A stretch of 37,148 nucleotides of DNA. Source: Irineochytrium annulatum (taxonomy: Eukaryota > Chytridiomycota > Chytridiomycetes > Chytridiales > Chytridiaceae). The notes beneath the pieces are model-generated. The model did no database searches, had not been told where the DNA came from, and worked only from the letters and a program-made list of their open reading frames with translations. The stretch lies in assembly GCA_027600665.1 (NCBI GenBank), contig JADGJL010000149.1:1-37148 (forward strand), given 5' to 3'. Positions within the stretch are counted from its first letter, which is position 1. Each line of letters starts with the position of its first letter. Shown here piece by piece: positions 12,060-21,752 of the stretch. The translations under genes and the position numbers were made by a program.

Positions 12060-12501
12060 TTTATGTTAAATTTTTTTTCATGCAGAATTTAGATGCCAGG
12101 GCATTTGCATTGATTATTATTTTGTGGCTGAACATTTTCTTTTGGCTCTTTTTGCATTATTTTCCATCTTTATGTAGTTATTACAGCTTGCAATGTAACT
12201 TCTATTTTCTAAATCGTAGCACATCCGTCTCAAGTTTAATAAGGTTTGGAAGGCTGAAGTGCAAGAAAATAAAAGCACGTTTCTGTCAAACAAATCAAAC
12301 AACGCACTTGCCAAAAAGAGTTTCCTTTAGGAAACCAAATAAATTGGAAAACATACCACCAGCAACCATTTGTCCCCAACTTGCGTCCTGCAATTACTCG
12401 CCTTTCTAATTCTAGGGCAAGTGTATATTGATTATCTAGTGTTATTTTACGATGAAAGTCACTAATATAAATTAAAAGGACATTACATAAGTGCCGAGCT
12501 C
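12060..12501. other. AT-rich convergent intergenic region
   Basis: About 440 bp between the stops of two convergent genes. Strongly AT-rich with T runs at 12051-12079; an AATAAA hexamer at 12268-12273 (plus strand) is a possible poly(A) signal for the upstream gene. No credible coding frame, repeat or RNA gene. Confidence 0.5.
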
Positions 12502-13861
12502 TTAAAATATATAAAACTCCTCTTCGTCCTCAAAAGTCCTGCTCAAGCTGAGCAGCTTCGCGACCTGCGCTTCCTTCAACGCCAACCGATCCTTGACCGT
12601 CGTCTGCACCACTGCTACCACGTCCGCCATCACGACGGGCAACACCGTCGCCGACACGGCCCTTGCCCCTCCGATCTCCCTCGCATGCGGCCTCGCGCCC
12701 TCGATGAACGCGACGCGAAAGTCGTGCAGGCTTTTCGCCACGGCAACCATGCGTGTAACGACCTTGTTGGCCATGACGTTTAGCTGACGTGATCGCAGCG
12801 TGAGCCAATCAATCGCGGGCGGGAGGAAGTCGAAGGTCCTGACCTTGATGTTGCCGAAATCGTTTGTCGTTATGCTGTTGGTCGCGATGTCCGGTGGGAG
12901 AACGTCGATTATGAGATCGGGGACGAGGGCGCAGGCCTTAAGAATAATGAGGTTCACCGTGTCGTAGTTACGCGCGTGGCCTTATGGTTCGCAGAAGTTA
13001 GAAAGGAAAATGGACGCGAAAAAAACCAACAAGGTGAATTAAAAAAAGTGTGTGTAAATGTAAACGAATAAGGGGAACGAGGCAAAAACGACTTACGCAG
13101 AACGGTTTGCATGGACACGTCCGCGGATCTGGCCCACAAGGCCGCATCGTCATCCACGACCGTGATGAGATCGCTCGCGTCCTTCAGCGCGCTCGATGCC
13201 TTATGCACACTCACGATCTCGTTCACAAACCTGCACAGCCTCCCTATGAAGAAGATCAACTCCCTCTCCAGGCTCGCGTTCTGCGGCACATACACCGTGT
13301 CGAACAATTGCCTCATAATCAGGCTAACCCTTGACCTCGCGGACGCCAGCTCGTCCGCCTGCGGCGCGACGCGGCTATGCTCGTAAATGGCGGATTGTTC
13401 TTGCTGGATGTACACCTGCCGCTGAGCGCGGAGGCCGTCTAGCTGCATCTGGGCCGTTTCGACGGCGGCAGCGAGCTTGTCCTTTGCGGACTTGAGGAAG
13501 GCTCCTTTTTCGCACGCGGCTAGTGAATGGGCGAGATGATCCTCGGCCTTCTTGACGCGATCGTCGCACTCGTGCAGGGCCCTGATGGCGGTGGCCATCT
13601 TCGCCTTCTGTTGAACAAACCCAACGTTTTAGCAAACTAAAGCGAAGGAGGAGAAGGTGTGGTGGAGATCCGCTGCACCTTTTCGTTCGCGGTCGCGTCG
13701 GAGCCGCTGAGTTCCACGATCCGGAGAACGAGGGCATCTAGCGAACTGGTCAGGATCTCCGCTTCTCTCGCCAACGCATACTAACGATACTCGTCTAGCA
13801 AATCCGAGGCCTCCGGGGGAAAGCCGGAGGAAGCGTACGTTGGCGGCGCGGGTTCGCCCAT
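12502..13861 (-). CDS. Helical protein of unknown function with an in-frame TAG near its 5' end
   Basis: Well-supported exons are 13607-13097 and 12980-12502, joined by an intron with a GTAAGT donor; the stop is TAA at 12504. A preceding exon ends at 13679 (donor GTGCAG) and keeps phase. The product is mostly helical: a charged region (ECDDRVKKAEDHLAHSLAAC), a region with an ERELIFFIGRLCRFVNEIVS segment, and a C-terminal alpha/beta part ending EDEEEFYIF. No family is recognised. The likeliest N-terminus is the ATG at 13861, reading MGEPAPPTYASSGFPPEASD, but codon 27 (13783-13781) is TAG in the same frame and the sequence looks coding on both sides. Options: a tiny in-frame intron of 21 nt (13784-13764), an upstream exon chain splicing at that TAG, start at the ATG at 13598, or a sequencing or real nonsense change. 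Confidence 0.6.
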
Positions 13862-14201
13862 CTAGGATGGTGTGCTGCAAGATGAAGGCAAGGACACCTT
13901 TCACAAGCCTCCCAGTGAGCACAGAAACACAAGCTGGAACGCCAGCATATTGAAAAAGTCGTTCTGGAATTCGAAGAAGTGCAATAAACCTTGCGAGCGA
14001 CCAGCAAAACGTCAGGTGGAATTCTATTATTTTCAGCTAAAATGAGGTCGTTTTCAATTGCTGGCCTCCTCACAAACATCCATAAACGCTCGGAGGCCAC
14101 TTATGTCAAGGGCCAGAGGCCCAACCGTGTGTGTGCCAAAAACCGCGTCACTGCCACCTGAGGCGAAGGTGTCGTGCGAAATTGAGGAATGAGGTCGCCA
14201 T
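13862..14201 (-). other. Possible alternative 5' exons of the gene at 12502-13861
   Basis: An alternative start for the downstream gene can be built here: ATG at 14201, exon to 14158, exon 14098-14077, exon 14035-13839, then splicing onto 13780 at the TTAG that includes the troublesome TAG. All phases agree, and the frame of the third exon is open for 66 codons (for example RIPERLFQYAGVPACVSVLT). The model needs weak AAG acceptors, a GC-rich last intron and a 21-bp gap to the preceding gene's stop. It competes with an ATG at 13861, in which case this stretch is 5' leader. Confidence 0.3.
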
Positions 14202-14222
14202 CTCCCCTAATGGTGGAGTAGG

Positions 14223-16253
14223 CTATGTGATTTGGATGGTGCTCATGACACACCGCCCAATAATGACAAGCTTGTAGCCCGTGTCGTCGGGTACAGGCGG
14301 CCGGTCGTCGTTCAGTCTACAAAGTACACGCATCAGTCAATGGCTCCCAATCGCCACAACAATTGGGGACGAACACACACATCGACATCCCTGATTCCGT
14401 CATCTCGTCCCAAGATACGCTCATGTAAGCCGGCACCTTAATGATGAGCGCCGCCGCCATGAGCTTGACGACCAATACTGTCGTCCCCGATTGGACGCAC
14501 CCCGACGCCAAGTCCATATCCACGACGCCCGCAACAGCCTCGATCATCCACCGGCGGGGGAGCAGGTCGACAGGTTTATACTTGAGCTGGAGTCGACCGA
14601 CGCGGAGGCACAGGCGGCGCTCCTCACCTGATTTGAGGATCGAGGGCGGGTTCTTGATATTCTCAAGCGGGTCGAAAGCGGGGTTGAGCGGTTGGCGCGG
14701 GCTCCTGGAGACGAATGGCTCCTCGATCAAAACGTCGGACATGGCTGTCGTGCCGATAAAGACGATGGAGGGGCCTCGCGGTGCTCCTCGAAGGGGGTTT
14801 GTTGCTTGACGAGTCTCAGACGCCCTTTAGGTCAATGTTAGACGAAACCCACGCATTTGTAAAGAACTCACGAGGACAAGAAGATCGCAAAGCGCTTCTC
14901 TATTATCTGCTCCCTCCCCGCGACAATTACCAACGACGACCCAAGCATATTGAGGTCGACGATTAAAGGCTCGTCCTCGACCCGCAGACCGCAATCCGCC
15001 ACATGCAGCCTCACCGAGCTCGCGACCGCGTTGATTTTGATCCTTCGCGCCCGCTGCAATTTATCCGCCAGCCGCACGTCGACGTCCAAGGATCCGAACG
15101 AGACCGAGAACGTCCGCGTCCCCGCGTCCTCCTTAAATCCCTTCACCTCCTCCACGTCCAAACCCTCCCGGCCGTCAGCGCCGTACATCGGCGGCGGCAG
15201 CGTCGCGGCCCACTCGCCCACGGCTGTCGACCCTGAAGCCTCGCCTGCTTGGAATTCCCGACTGGACGCCGAAGCGTCCTGGCCACAAGGCTTCTCGTTC
15301 GTGGGCGATGTCACCAGGGCGCCAGGAGAAGCGTTGACGGTCGTGTGGGGCTCGTACCGGGTGATGGTCAGGCGGTCTGCTGGGCGGTAGTACGTGATCG
15401 GACCGCGGCGGCTGTCGGCCAAGGTAGTGGCGGCGGGACGCGTGGGCAGCTGAATCCTGAGGCCAAAGAGGGAGCGGAGGTTGCGGTTGTCTGTTTCGCC
15501 GGGTGGCCACAGTTGTTAGGAACGTAACTTGAAGGTTAGGAGTGTGACGCTCACTGAGAAGGTCCGAGAACTCTTTTACAAAATCGGAGAGGGCGAATGA
15601 GGTCATGACAGAATCTACCAACTGATGCTCGGCAGGTGTTGTAAGGAGCGCGAACTCGACGGGTAGACAGGTCTGCGCGTCCATGACCTTCCACGCGATC
15701 GGGACCACTTTACGATCGGGGTAGTACTGAGATTGCGCGTAGTCAGTCCAAAGCACGGAGAGCAATACAGCTAAAAGTAGTGGTAATGGCAGAAAGCAAC
15801 TGTACCTTGCAGACGCCAAGCGCCGCAAATTTGGTCATGACGGCCGACACGAACTCGATCTCATCGAGCCCCCCGTTCTCGCCGAACTCGTCCACCCGAA
15901 AGTCTCCAACCTCATGCTCCGTCGCGTCGCCGGTCTCCTCCCGCCGCCGCCGGGCTCCCAGGTCCACCAAAATCTCGTCGTCTGTCTCCAGCGCGAGGAA
16001 CGGCCGGTGCAGCAGGTGGACCTGCAGGTGGGAGTCCACGAGCGCCGAGTACTTCTTTCTAAGTTGAGAGAAGCTCCACCACCTGCGGGGACCGGACATG
16101 ATGAGAAACGGAGAATTCCCACGCTTTGTACCAGCTCAAATCCGTCACCAACTCGTTCTCGGGGTTGACGGCGGTCGGCAGGGCGTTGTAGACGGCGATG
16201 CTGTGATCTTCCAGAGACCGCAGAGGAGCGGCGGGCGTCGGCGAGAGCCTCAT
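14223..16253 (-). CDS. Uncharacterised protein, paralogue of the gene at 1977-4049
   Basis: Six exons give 575 aa: 16253-16132, 16082-15806, 15726-15555, 15490-14872, 14824-14381 and 14316-14223. Phases agree at every junction. I do not recognise the family. The protein shares blocks along its whole length with the plus-strand gene at 1977-4049, including VTDLSW, VEFALLTTPAEHQ, LFGLRIQLPTRP, SSLVIVAGRE, LIEEPF, LNPAF and the C-terminal signature LNDDRPPVPDDTGY. The first intron, the intron after FSDLL and the last intron sit at equivalent places and in equal phases in both genes. This copy has one extra intron (15805-15727), and its fourth intron lies earlier than its counterpart. It contains an acidic insert around 15876-15960. 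No signal peptide or membrane helix is apparent. The acceptor at 14825 (CTAAAG) is weak but is the only one that keeps phase with the EEPF region. Confidence 0.8.
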
Positions 16254-16794
16254 GCTCTGGATGGCGATGCAGATCAGGAGGTCAAAACAGTTATGTGGAT
16301 CGTGGAGCTGCTCTACGCCGATACTTGGGGACGCTGAACGCGACAGCACTGCGACGGGCGCCGTGGTTCGAGGCCATGACGCCGGGAGATCGCCGCCAAC
16401 ATCCTCCGGGGCGGCTTTGGGTTTGTTTGCTCTGCGCGAACACAGCGCGACCCGCTGCCCCCAAAACGACGCGGCATCCTTTTTGTCAATTGCTTCTCTC
16501 CAAGTGCGTAGGCAGGCTCGATGCACGGCAAGCACGCTGCTGTTTTTTCATCATTGTCTAATGTAGCCCTTTTCCTGGCCCGTCGCCATTGACAGCTCTC
16601 CAGGCTCCACTCGTTTCATGAGAAGTCGACGTGCCCGGCCCGCGATATCGCGCATTGATTGTCGTTGCAGAATCGCGTGGGAGGAGTTCCTAGGGAAGGT
16701 GTGTTGAACTTCACAGTAGCTACCAAGTTTTAGCCTGGACCCTCACAAGCCTTTTTGCTTTAAAGTGCCAAAACCACCCACGGCTCCAAAACCC
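16254..16794. other. Upstream region of the 14223-16253 gene, no gene assigned
   Basis: About 540 bp holding the leader and promoter of the minus-strand gene starting at 16253, and the 3' flank of the provisional gene ending at 16795. The frame of the 16253 gene stays open upstream to about 16535 without good splice signals. I treat this as leader. Confidence 0.35.
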
Positions 16795-17968
16795 TTAAGA
16801 CACATCTTGGTCGGCGTTTTGACCGTTTTTGAAAACTTCTGTCGCTCTCCCAGCACTACTGGGAATATCACGATATCCTTCCATCTGATGGATTCGCCAG
16901 CAGGCCTCAACGAGCATGTATTGCGGCAGATCTCCACCTAGATTAACCTGGACATCCACGACTCGATCACTGGGAGGCGCTTAGGTCAATTGCTCTAGTG
17001 AGTCGCTCTCTGTTCGTCCATGGCAACGTGTTCAAAAGCGACTGTCGCGACGATGACGATTTTGGACGTGCCATTTGGATTGATGCCTAGGACGACAACC
17101 GGCAAGACCGAAACGGCCGACTGGCGCGGATCGCGCTTTATGTGAAGTACAACACCACGATCGACACCTTCCATTTTCGCGAGGGACGTCACAGAGCGAG
17201 CACCTCCTGGACGTGACTTTGAACTCGCCTTAGATGGCGTCGTGGCACGGGGCTTCGTGGACGCTCTGGCTACTGACGGCTCCTTTTGCGTACACGCTGA
17301 CGCTGGCCCAGCATGTTGATTTGGCGCTCTTCTACCACGATGGTGAGCTATGAGCGTTGACGGCGCGCTAAAGGGCGAGCTGAGGATGTTGCCGATGGTG
17401 TCGAACGTCGGCGAGGTGTCCCTGTGGCTCACGACCGAGCGAGCGGCTAGGCCGAGTCGTGATTTTTGCAACGGGTAGGGATGATCTGTCAGGTGTCATC
17501 GGGAATTATTTGATAAATGCATCAAAGACCATGTTGACGGACTCGACCAGAGTACCGCGGCTGTTGGTCTGCTCCTGGTCGAATGAGGATGGGAGTAATT
17601 AGATCTCTTGAAGCGTTTACAAAGACATGACGACCGTCAACGATGCGAACGAAATGCATCTTGTTGCAACAACTGCAAATCTGCTTCAGAGGTTACGCAA
17701 GGAGGACCTGCGCCGCATGCCACCCCCACGGACGCAGAGCCCGCTCTGTGAACTTGTCCGGCACGACATTATGCCTGCCACAGGTTGAAGGAGCCTGTCT
17801 CAAAGTGGTGGGTTATCTTTTAGATCACCTTTTCAGAAAGGACTTCAATGCCACGGTGAGTTCCGCCGAGAACGTGCCCTCGTGTAAAGAGTTCCTTGTT
17901 CCTTCCAGCGTGATCACCAGGAATTTACGAAAACCTTTGGCGCTGTTGGGGCGAGGGGGTGAGGGTTG
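16795..17968 (-). CDS. Provisional multi-exon gene with a START-like C-terminal piece
   Basis: Probable gene of unknown function. On the minus strand four segments join in phase: open frame 17968-17829 (contains LEGTRNSLHEGTFSAELTVA), 17774-17730, 17672-17530, and 17485 to about 17000. The introns of 54, 57 and 44 nt have GT-AG ends. The last long exon is Ser/Thr/Lys-rich, then reads VLGINPNGTSKIVIVATVAF. A further coding-like stretch ends at a TAA at 16795-16797 and contains VDVQVNLGGDLPQYMLVEAC. The NPxGT...EH and LGG.LP..(L/V) patterns recall the second half of lipid-binding START domains, but the intervening residues are missing, so this is weak. No start codon is found for the first segment, and the junction between the last two segments is unresolved. 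It may be a decaying gene. A competing plus-strand reading exists at 17627-17962. Confidence 0.4.
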
Positions 17969-18199
17969 TCATGCTAGATGAATGGGACATAGCTTCAGCT
18001 TCCTCTCCTGGCTAATTTCAATATTCATTATTCATTACGATAACTTGGACCAACGTGCGGCCCAGACGTGTGGTGTATATTTTGAATATCTCTGATTTTA
18101 CTGTAAGGCTTTATGCATGAAAACAAAACAATTGTTCATGATCACAATCACAATCAAAACAAAATGAAAGCGAACGGCAATGGGGAGTTAAAGCAGGGC
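17969..18199. other. Intergenic region
   Basis: About 230 bp, AT-rich, downstream of the V-ATPase gene on the minus strand. Nothing beyond a possible first exon of the provisional gene to its left is visible. Confidence 0.4.
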
Positions 18200-21100
18200 T
18201 TACTCGACGCTATCATCAGCAAGGAGGCGTTCGAATGAGAAGGGCTCGAACTTCTTCCCACTGCCTTCGTAAAACTTACTCTGGAACTCGACCCTAAACG
18301 CATTACTTTTAGTAAATCTCGCGCTCTCGAACCAAAGACGAAAAAAGAACGCACCAGTGCAAACGAAGGGAGTGAAGGAAGGCGGAAAGACCCTCCATAA
18401 GAATCAGGATGTAAACCGTGAACTGGAACCAGAGCGAGAAAGCGATTACGAGGATTACCCCACCAAATGGACCCGTTGCCATCTCCAAAGGATACTGCAT
18501 GAAAAACTCCCAAACAACCTCAGAAAGTTCTGTTGTGGACTTAGGGTTACTTTCCGCTAGATTGAAGAGCAAACAATGAATTATGTAACTCACGAGCGTG
18601 GGCGAGCGACAGCGCCCAGAGACGAAGATACGATGCCGTATTAGAAATACCGCTGAGGCAAAATTCAATCGTGTGAATCGCTTGATGAATCATGATTTCA
18701 CTGAAATCGAAGTGCTATATATACGTCGCGTCAGCATTTTAAAAAGGCCGACAACACAAATTGTCAAAGCAAGTTGATCAACCTCATCGTGCAAGTCGTG
18801 TGCCGGCTCCATCTCAACCGAACTGTCCCGAGTGAGGTGCGGAAGAGTCGAGTAACCCGCGTTGCGGTGCTTCATGTGTTCTTGATACAGCAAATAGGGC
18901 TTCATCAAAAGCATCCACGGCACGCAAACGAGCGCGATGATGAGCAGCAGCGATTGGACCGTTGCCTTTTAAGAAAAAAGAATAATAAATAAATGAATTG
19001 ACCCGAATGATTCGTCCAATACCTGTCCAGGGTATAACGGCTCAGTTACGTGTCCCGGTGACAAGAACATGTAGATCAAGGTATTCAAGAGGCCCGGCGC
19101 CTCGGAGGGGTTCGTCCAATTGACGGTCCACTTGTAGATGATCATAAGTACCAAATACCCGAAAATAGAGGCCAGGTAGAGGATCTGAGGCACTGTCTCG
19201 GCAATAATGCTCATGGGCCGCTTGAAGTAAATGTGGTTGACAACATTAAGGGAGATTCCGAAAAGCATATGCATGACGCCGAACACAATGCTCATCTTCA
19301 TCTTGTACGAGTTCGTGAATATCAAAGCGTTCTCAGAGCCATGCCATGCCTGCCAGATGATGATCAACCCGCGCTTGAATGTAACGTAGGACAACTTACA
19401 GGATCTAATCCGACCGGGTACGTATATACTTTATGTCCAACATATCGCTTAGTGCTGTTATCTAAAGCAAACTCGAATCCCGATCCGAAGAAATTTGTCG
19501 CCTTCGAGAAGATGTCGTTGTAAAGAAAGCCCGTATAAATGGAGAAAATTCCCATGAGCAAAATGATGTACCGACCCCCGAAGAACATCATCCAAATCTA
19601 CAAAACGCAAGTTTTAGCTAGGTTCCCGCAGTTAACAATGCAAGAAGTCTAACCTCCCCCCACTTCTTCGTCAGCAACTTGGTCTCGTTCATGCACATCC
19701 ACGCGGCGAACGCCGTAACCAAAATTCCGTGCCCAAAGTCGCCGAACATGACGGCGAAGAAGAACGGGAACGTAATGACGGTATACAAGCCGGGGTTAAC
19801 CTCCCGATACGACGCAATTCCGTACGAGTCCACGATCTCTTGGAACGCGGCCGAGAACTTATTGGTCTTCTGAAACGTCGGCGGGGTCCTCGTCGTTGGG
19901 ATTTCACTCAGGATTGGGGGGATAGTAGAGCTCGTCCGATCCGTGACGTCCCTCAGCGCAAGCCGAATAGCGCCCTGCGCGCTCGTCGGGCACCACCCCT
20001 CCGCGATGAGCGCCCTCCTGCCCTGGTCGTAGCTAAACAGGTTCATGGTGAAATAGACGGCCTTCTCCTTCCGAATTACGGTCGACCACGTCTCAAGCAG
20101 CTCGGCCGCGAGGACGAGCTCGGCCCTCCGCTCGTGCTGTGTCCTGTCGAGAATGCTCCGGAGGTCTGCCAGGCGCATGCGCACGTCCTCCGCGTCCGCG
20201 GTCCGCTTCTCCTCCCGCTCGTCGACGGCGTAGATCGTCGCGCCAAGGCTGGCCGAGATCTTGCGGATCTTAGACAGGATCTCCTTCCCATGAGCGAAGA
20301 TGATGAAGACGTCCTTCCGCACAAGTTCGCCGGTTACGGGGTCCCGAATTGACTGCTCAAGCTCCGTATGCTTCATGTAGAGGTTGCCCCGGAGCGCGCG
20401 GAAGAGAATCCGCTCGAAGGGGCCAATACGGGCACGAGCGATCACGCCTGCGATAAAGCTATGGCCACACATCAGCAAGGTTAAGAATGGATAAATCCCT
20501 CGCATACCCAAGCTTTGCAGCATTCCCTGCCCGCCCCTCCTCCGACGCCTCCGCTTCGGTTTCCCGACGATTCGCCTCCAGCAATCCCGTGTCCTCATCG
20601 AAGGCCCCATTAAAGTTCTCCTCGTATCTCGTCTCCGGCTAAGACATCATCCAAACGTCAGCTCCAGTCTTCAGCCACAATCAAATCACAAACCGATCGG
20701 AAGAAGAAATTAATCTCCTCCAACAGATGCGACAGCTCCATCAGCTCCAGATATCCCCTGTTAAGCGTCTCCTGCGACGCGTTCAGCTGTTGGATCCGAC
20801 TTTCATGAGTGGACAGCCTCTCTTCCATCTCATCAATGTCCTGATGGGACCTCGTCCTCCCCGAGATCGCCGTCGACGGCTTCAGCTGAAGATCCTCCCT
20901 TTCCGCCTGAGTCTTCAGAAACCCTGCGATTTAAAGAGCGGTCAGGTTTGCCATCCACCACCCTAGGCGCCACGATCTGGATCCCAAAGCGCGCGCCGCC
21001 GCATTCAGACTCACTCAGCTTCCTCTCCATCTCATCCAGCCTCCGGATCTCGTTGACGTACGTCCGTTGAAAGGCGTTCGAGTCATCGTTAAGCTGGCAA

Positions 21101-21362
21101 GGAGGATGTCAGATCACGACCATAGCGCTCTCGGAAGAAGACAGAAGCCCATGGGCCAACTCACGTCGCGAAACTCAATCAGGCCCTGCTCGCCCAGCTC
21201 GGCCACGGTCTGCTGGCCGATCTCCAGCGGAATGTAGAGCTGCAGGCAATCGTTAGCATTAATGAAGACGCCACGAACGCGAGCCGCAGCGTAATCGTAC
21301 GACAAGGCGATGCCCACCTGGACGAGGCTCATCTCCTCCGAGCGGAAGAGGTTGCCAGCCAT
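18200..21362 (-). CDS. V-type H+-ATPase subunit a (Vph1/Stv1 family)
   Basis: Large membrane subunit of the Vo proton channel, acting in vacuole, Golgi or endosome acidification. Eleven exons give 846 aa, the normal size: 21362-21165, 21093-21015, 20923-20694, 20638-20508, 20458-19654, 19597-19400, 19349-19023, 18965-18783, 18714-18594, 18529-18355 and 18293-18200. The N-terminus [15 protein letters not shown] is typical. A soluble coiled-coil half is followed by the membrane half ([28 protein letters not shown]). [19 protein letters not shown] carries the essential channel arginine at about residue 748 (Arg735 in yeast Vph1); this motif is read correctly only with the acceptor at 18530. The tail is [11 protein letters not shown]. 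The exon-intron map is precise because family motifs run across nearly every junction. Fungi often have two isoforms; I cannot say which this is. Confidence 0.97.
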
Positions 21363-21752
21363 GCCTGGTTCAGTTCACTTCGATCAAAGTTATGACGCGA
21401 ATCAGCAAATGGCATGTATTGAGGGGATCCTCTACGCGGACTTCTTCGTTATGCATGTTTGGAGGCCGTGGTGACCTCCTCCGTGGGCGAAGCACTCAGC
21501 TCGATAATATATCGAATCCATTAAGTAACTGTTTGTTGGATTCGATATTTGGTATATGGCAATCTATACGCCCCTGATATTAAGCAAGGATATAAGAACA
21601 GAATAATAGGCCTAAGGCCCACGTCCTCGCCAAATCCAAATGTTCATGATATGCAGATGGTGACGACCGAAAACAAACGCGAAGTTCAGTGGAAAAGAGA
21701 CAGGGAAAGACGAAATTGAATACCCAATCAAAGGAAGTAATGCAATACAATG
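21363..21752. other. Intergenic region upstream of the V-ATPase gene
   Basis: About 390 bp between two minus-strand genes. It contains the promoter and leader of the V-ATPase subunit gene and the 3' flank of the lactamase-like gene. Apart from the inverted repeat at 21509-21548, no structure is seen. Confidence 0.45.
21509..21548. repeat. 12-bp perfect inverted repeat
   Basis: Arms 21509-21520 (ATATCGAATCCA) and 21537-21548 are perfect reverse complements separated by 16 nt. The repeat lies about 150 bp upstream of the V-ATPase subunit start codon on the minus strand. It could be a factor-binding palindrome or chance. Confidence 0.5.

Noticed and set aside
17627..17962. Plus-strand gene reading MTTVNDANEM..., with an intron ending at CCTTCCAG
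   Set aside because: Looks coding in pieces, but the two halves are in different frames and would need a 28-nt intron. The opposite strand gives three phase-consistent introns of normal size. Kept only as an alternative.
18530..18593. V-ATPase acceptor after TCTAG giving [17 protein letters not shown]
   Set aside because: The later acceptor gives the conserved AHAQLSEVVW, so the early AG is not used.
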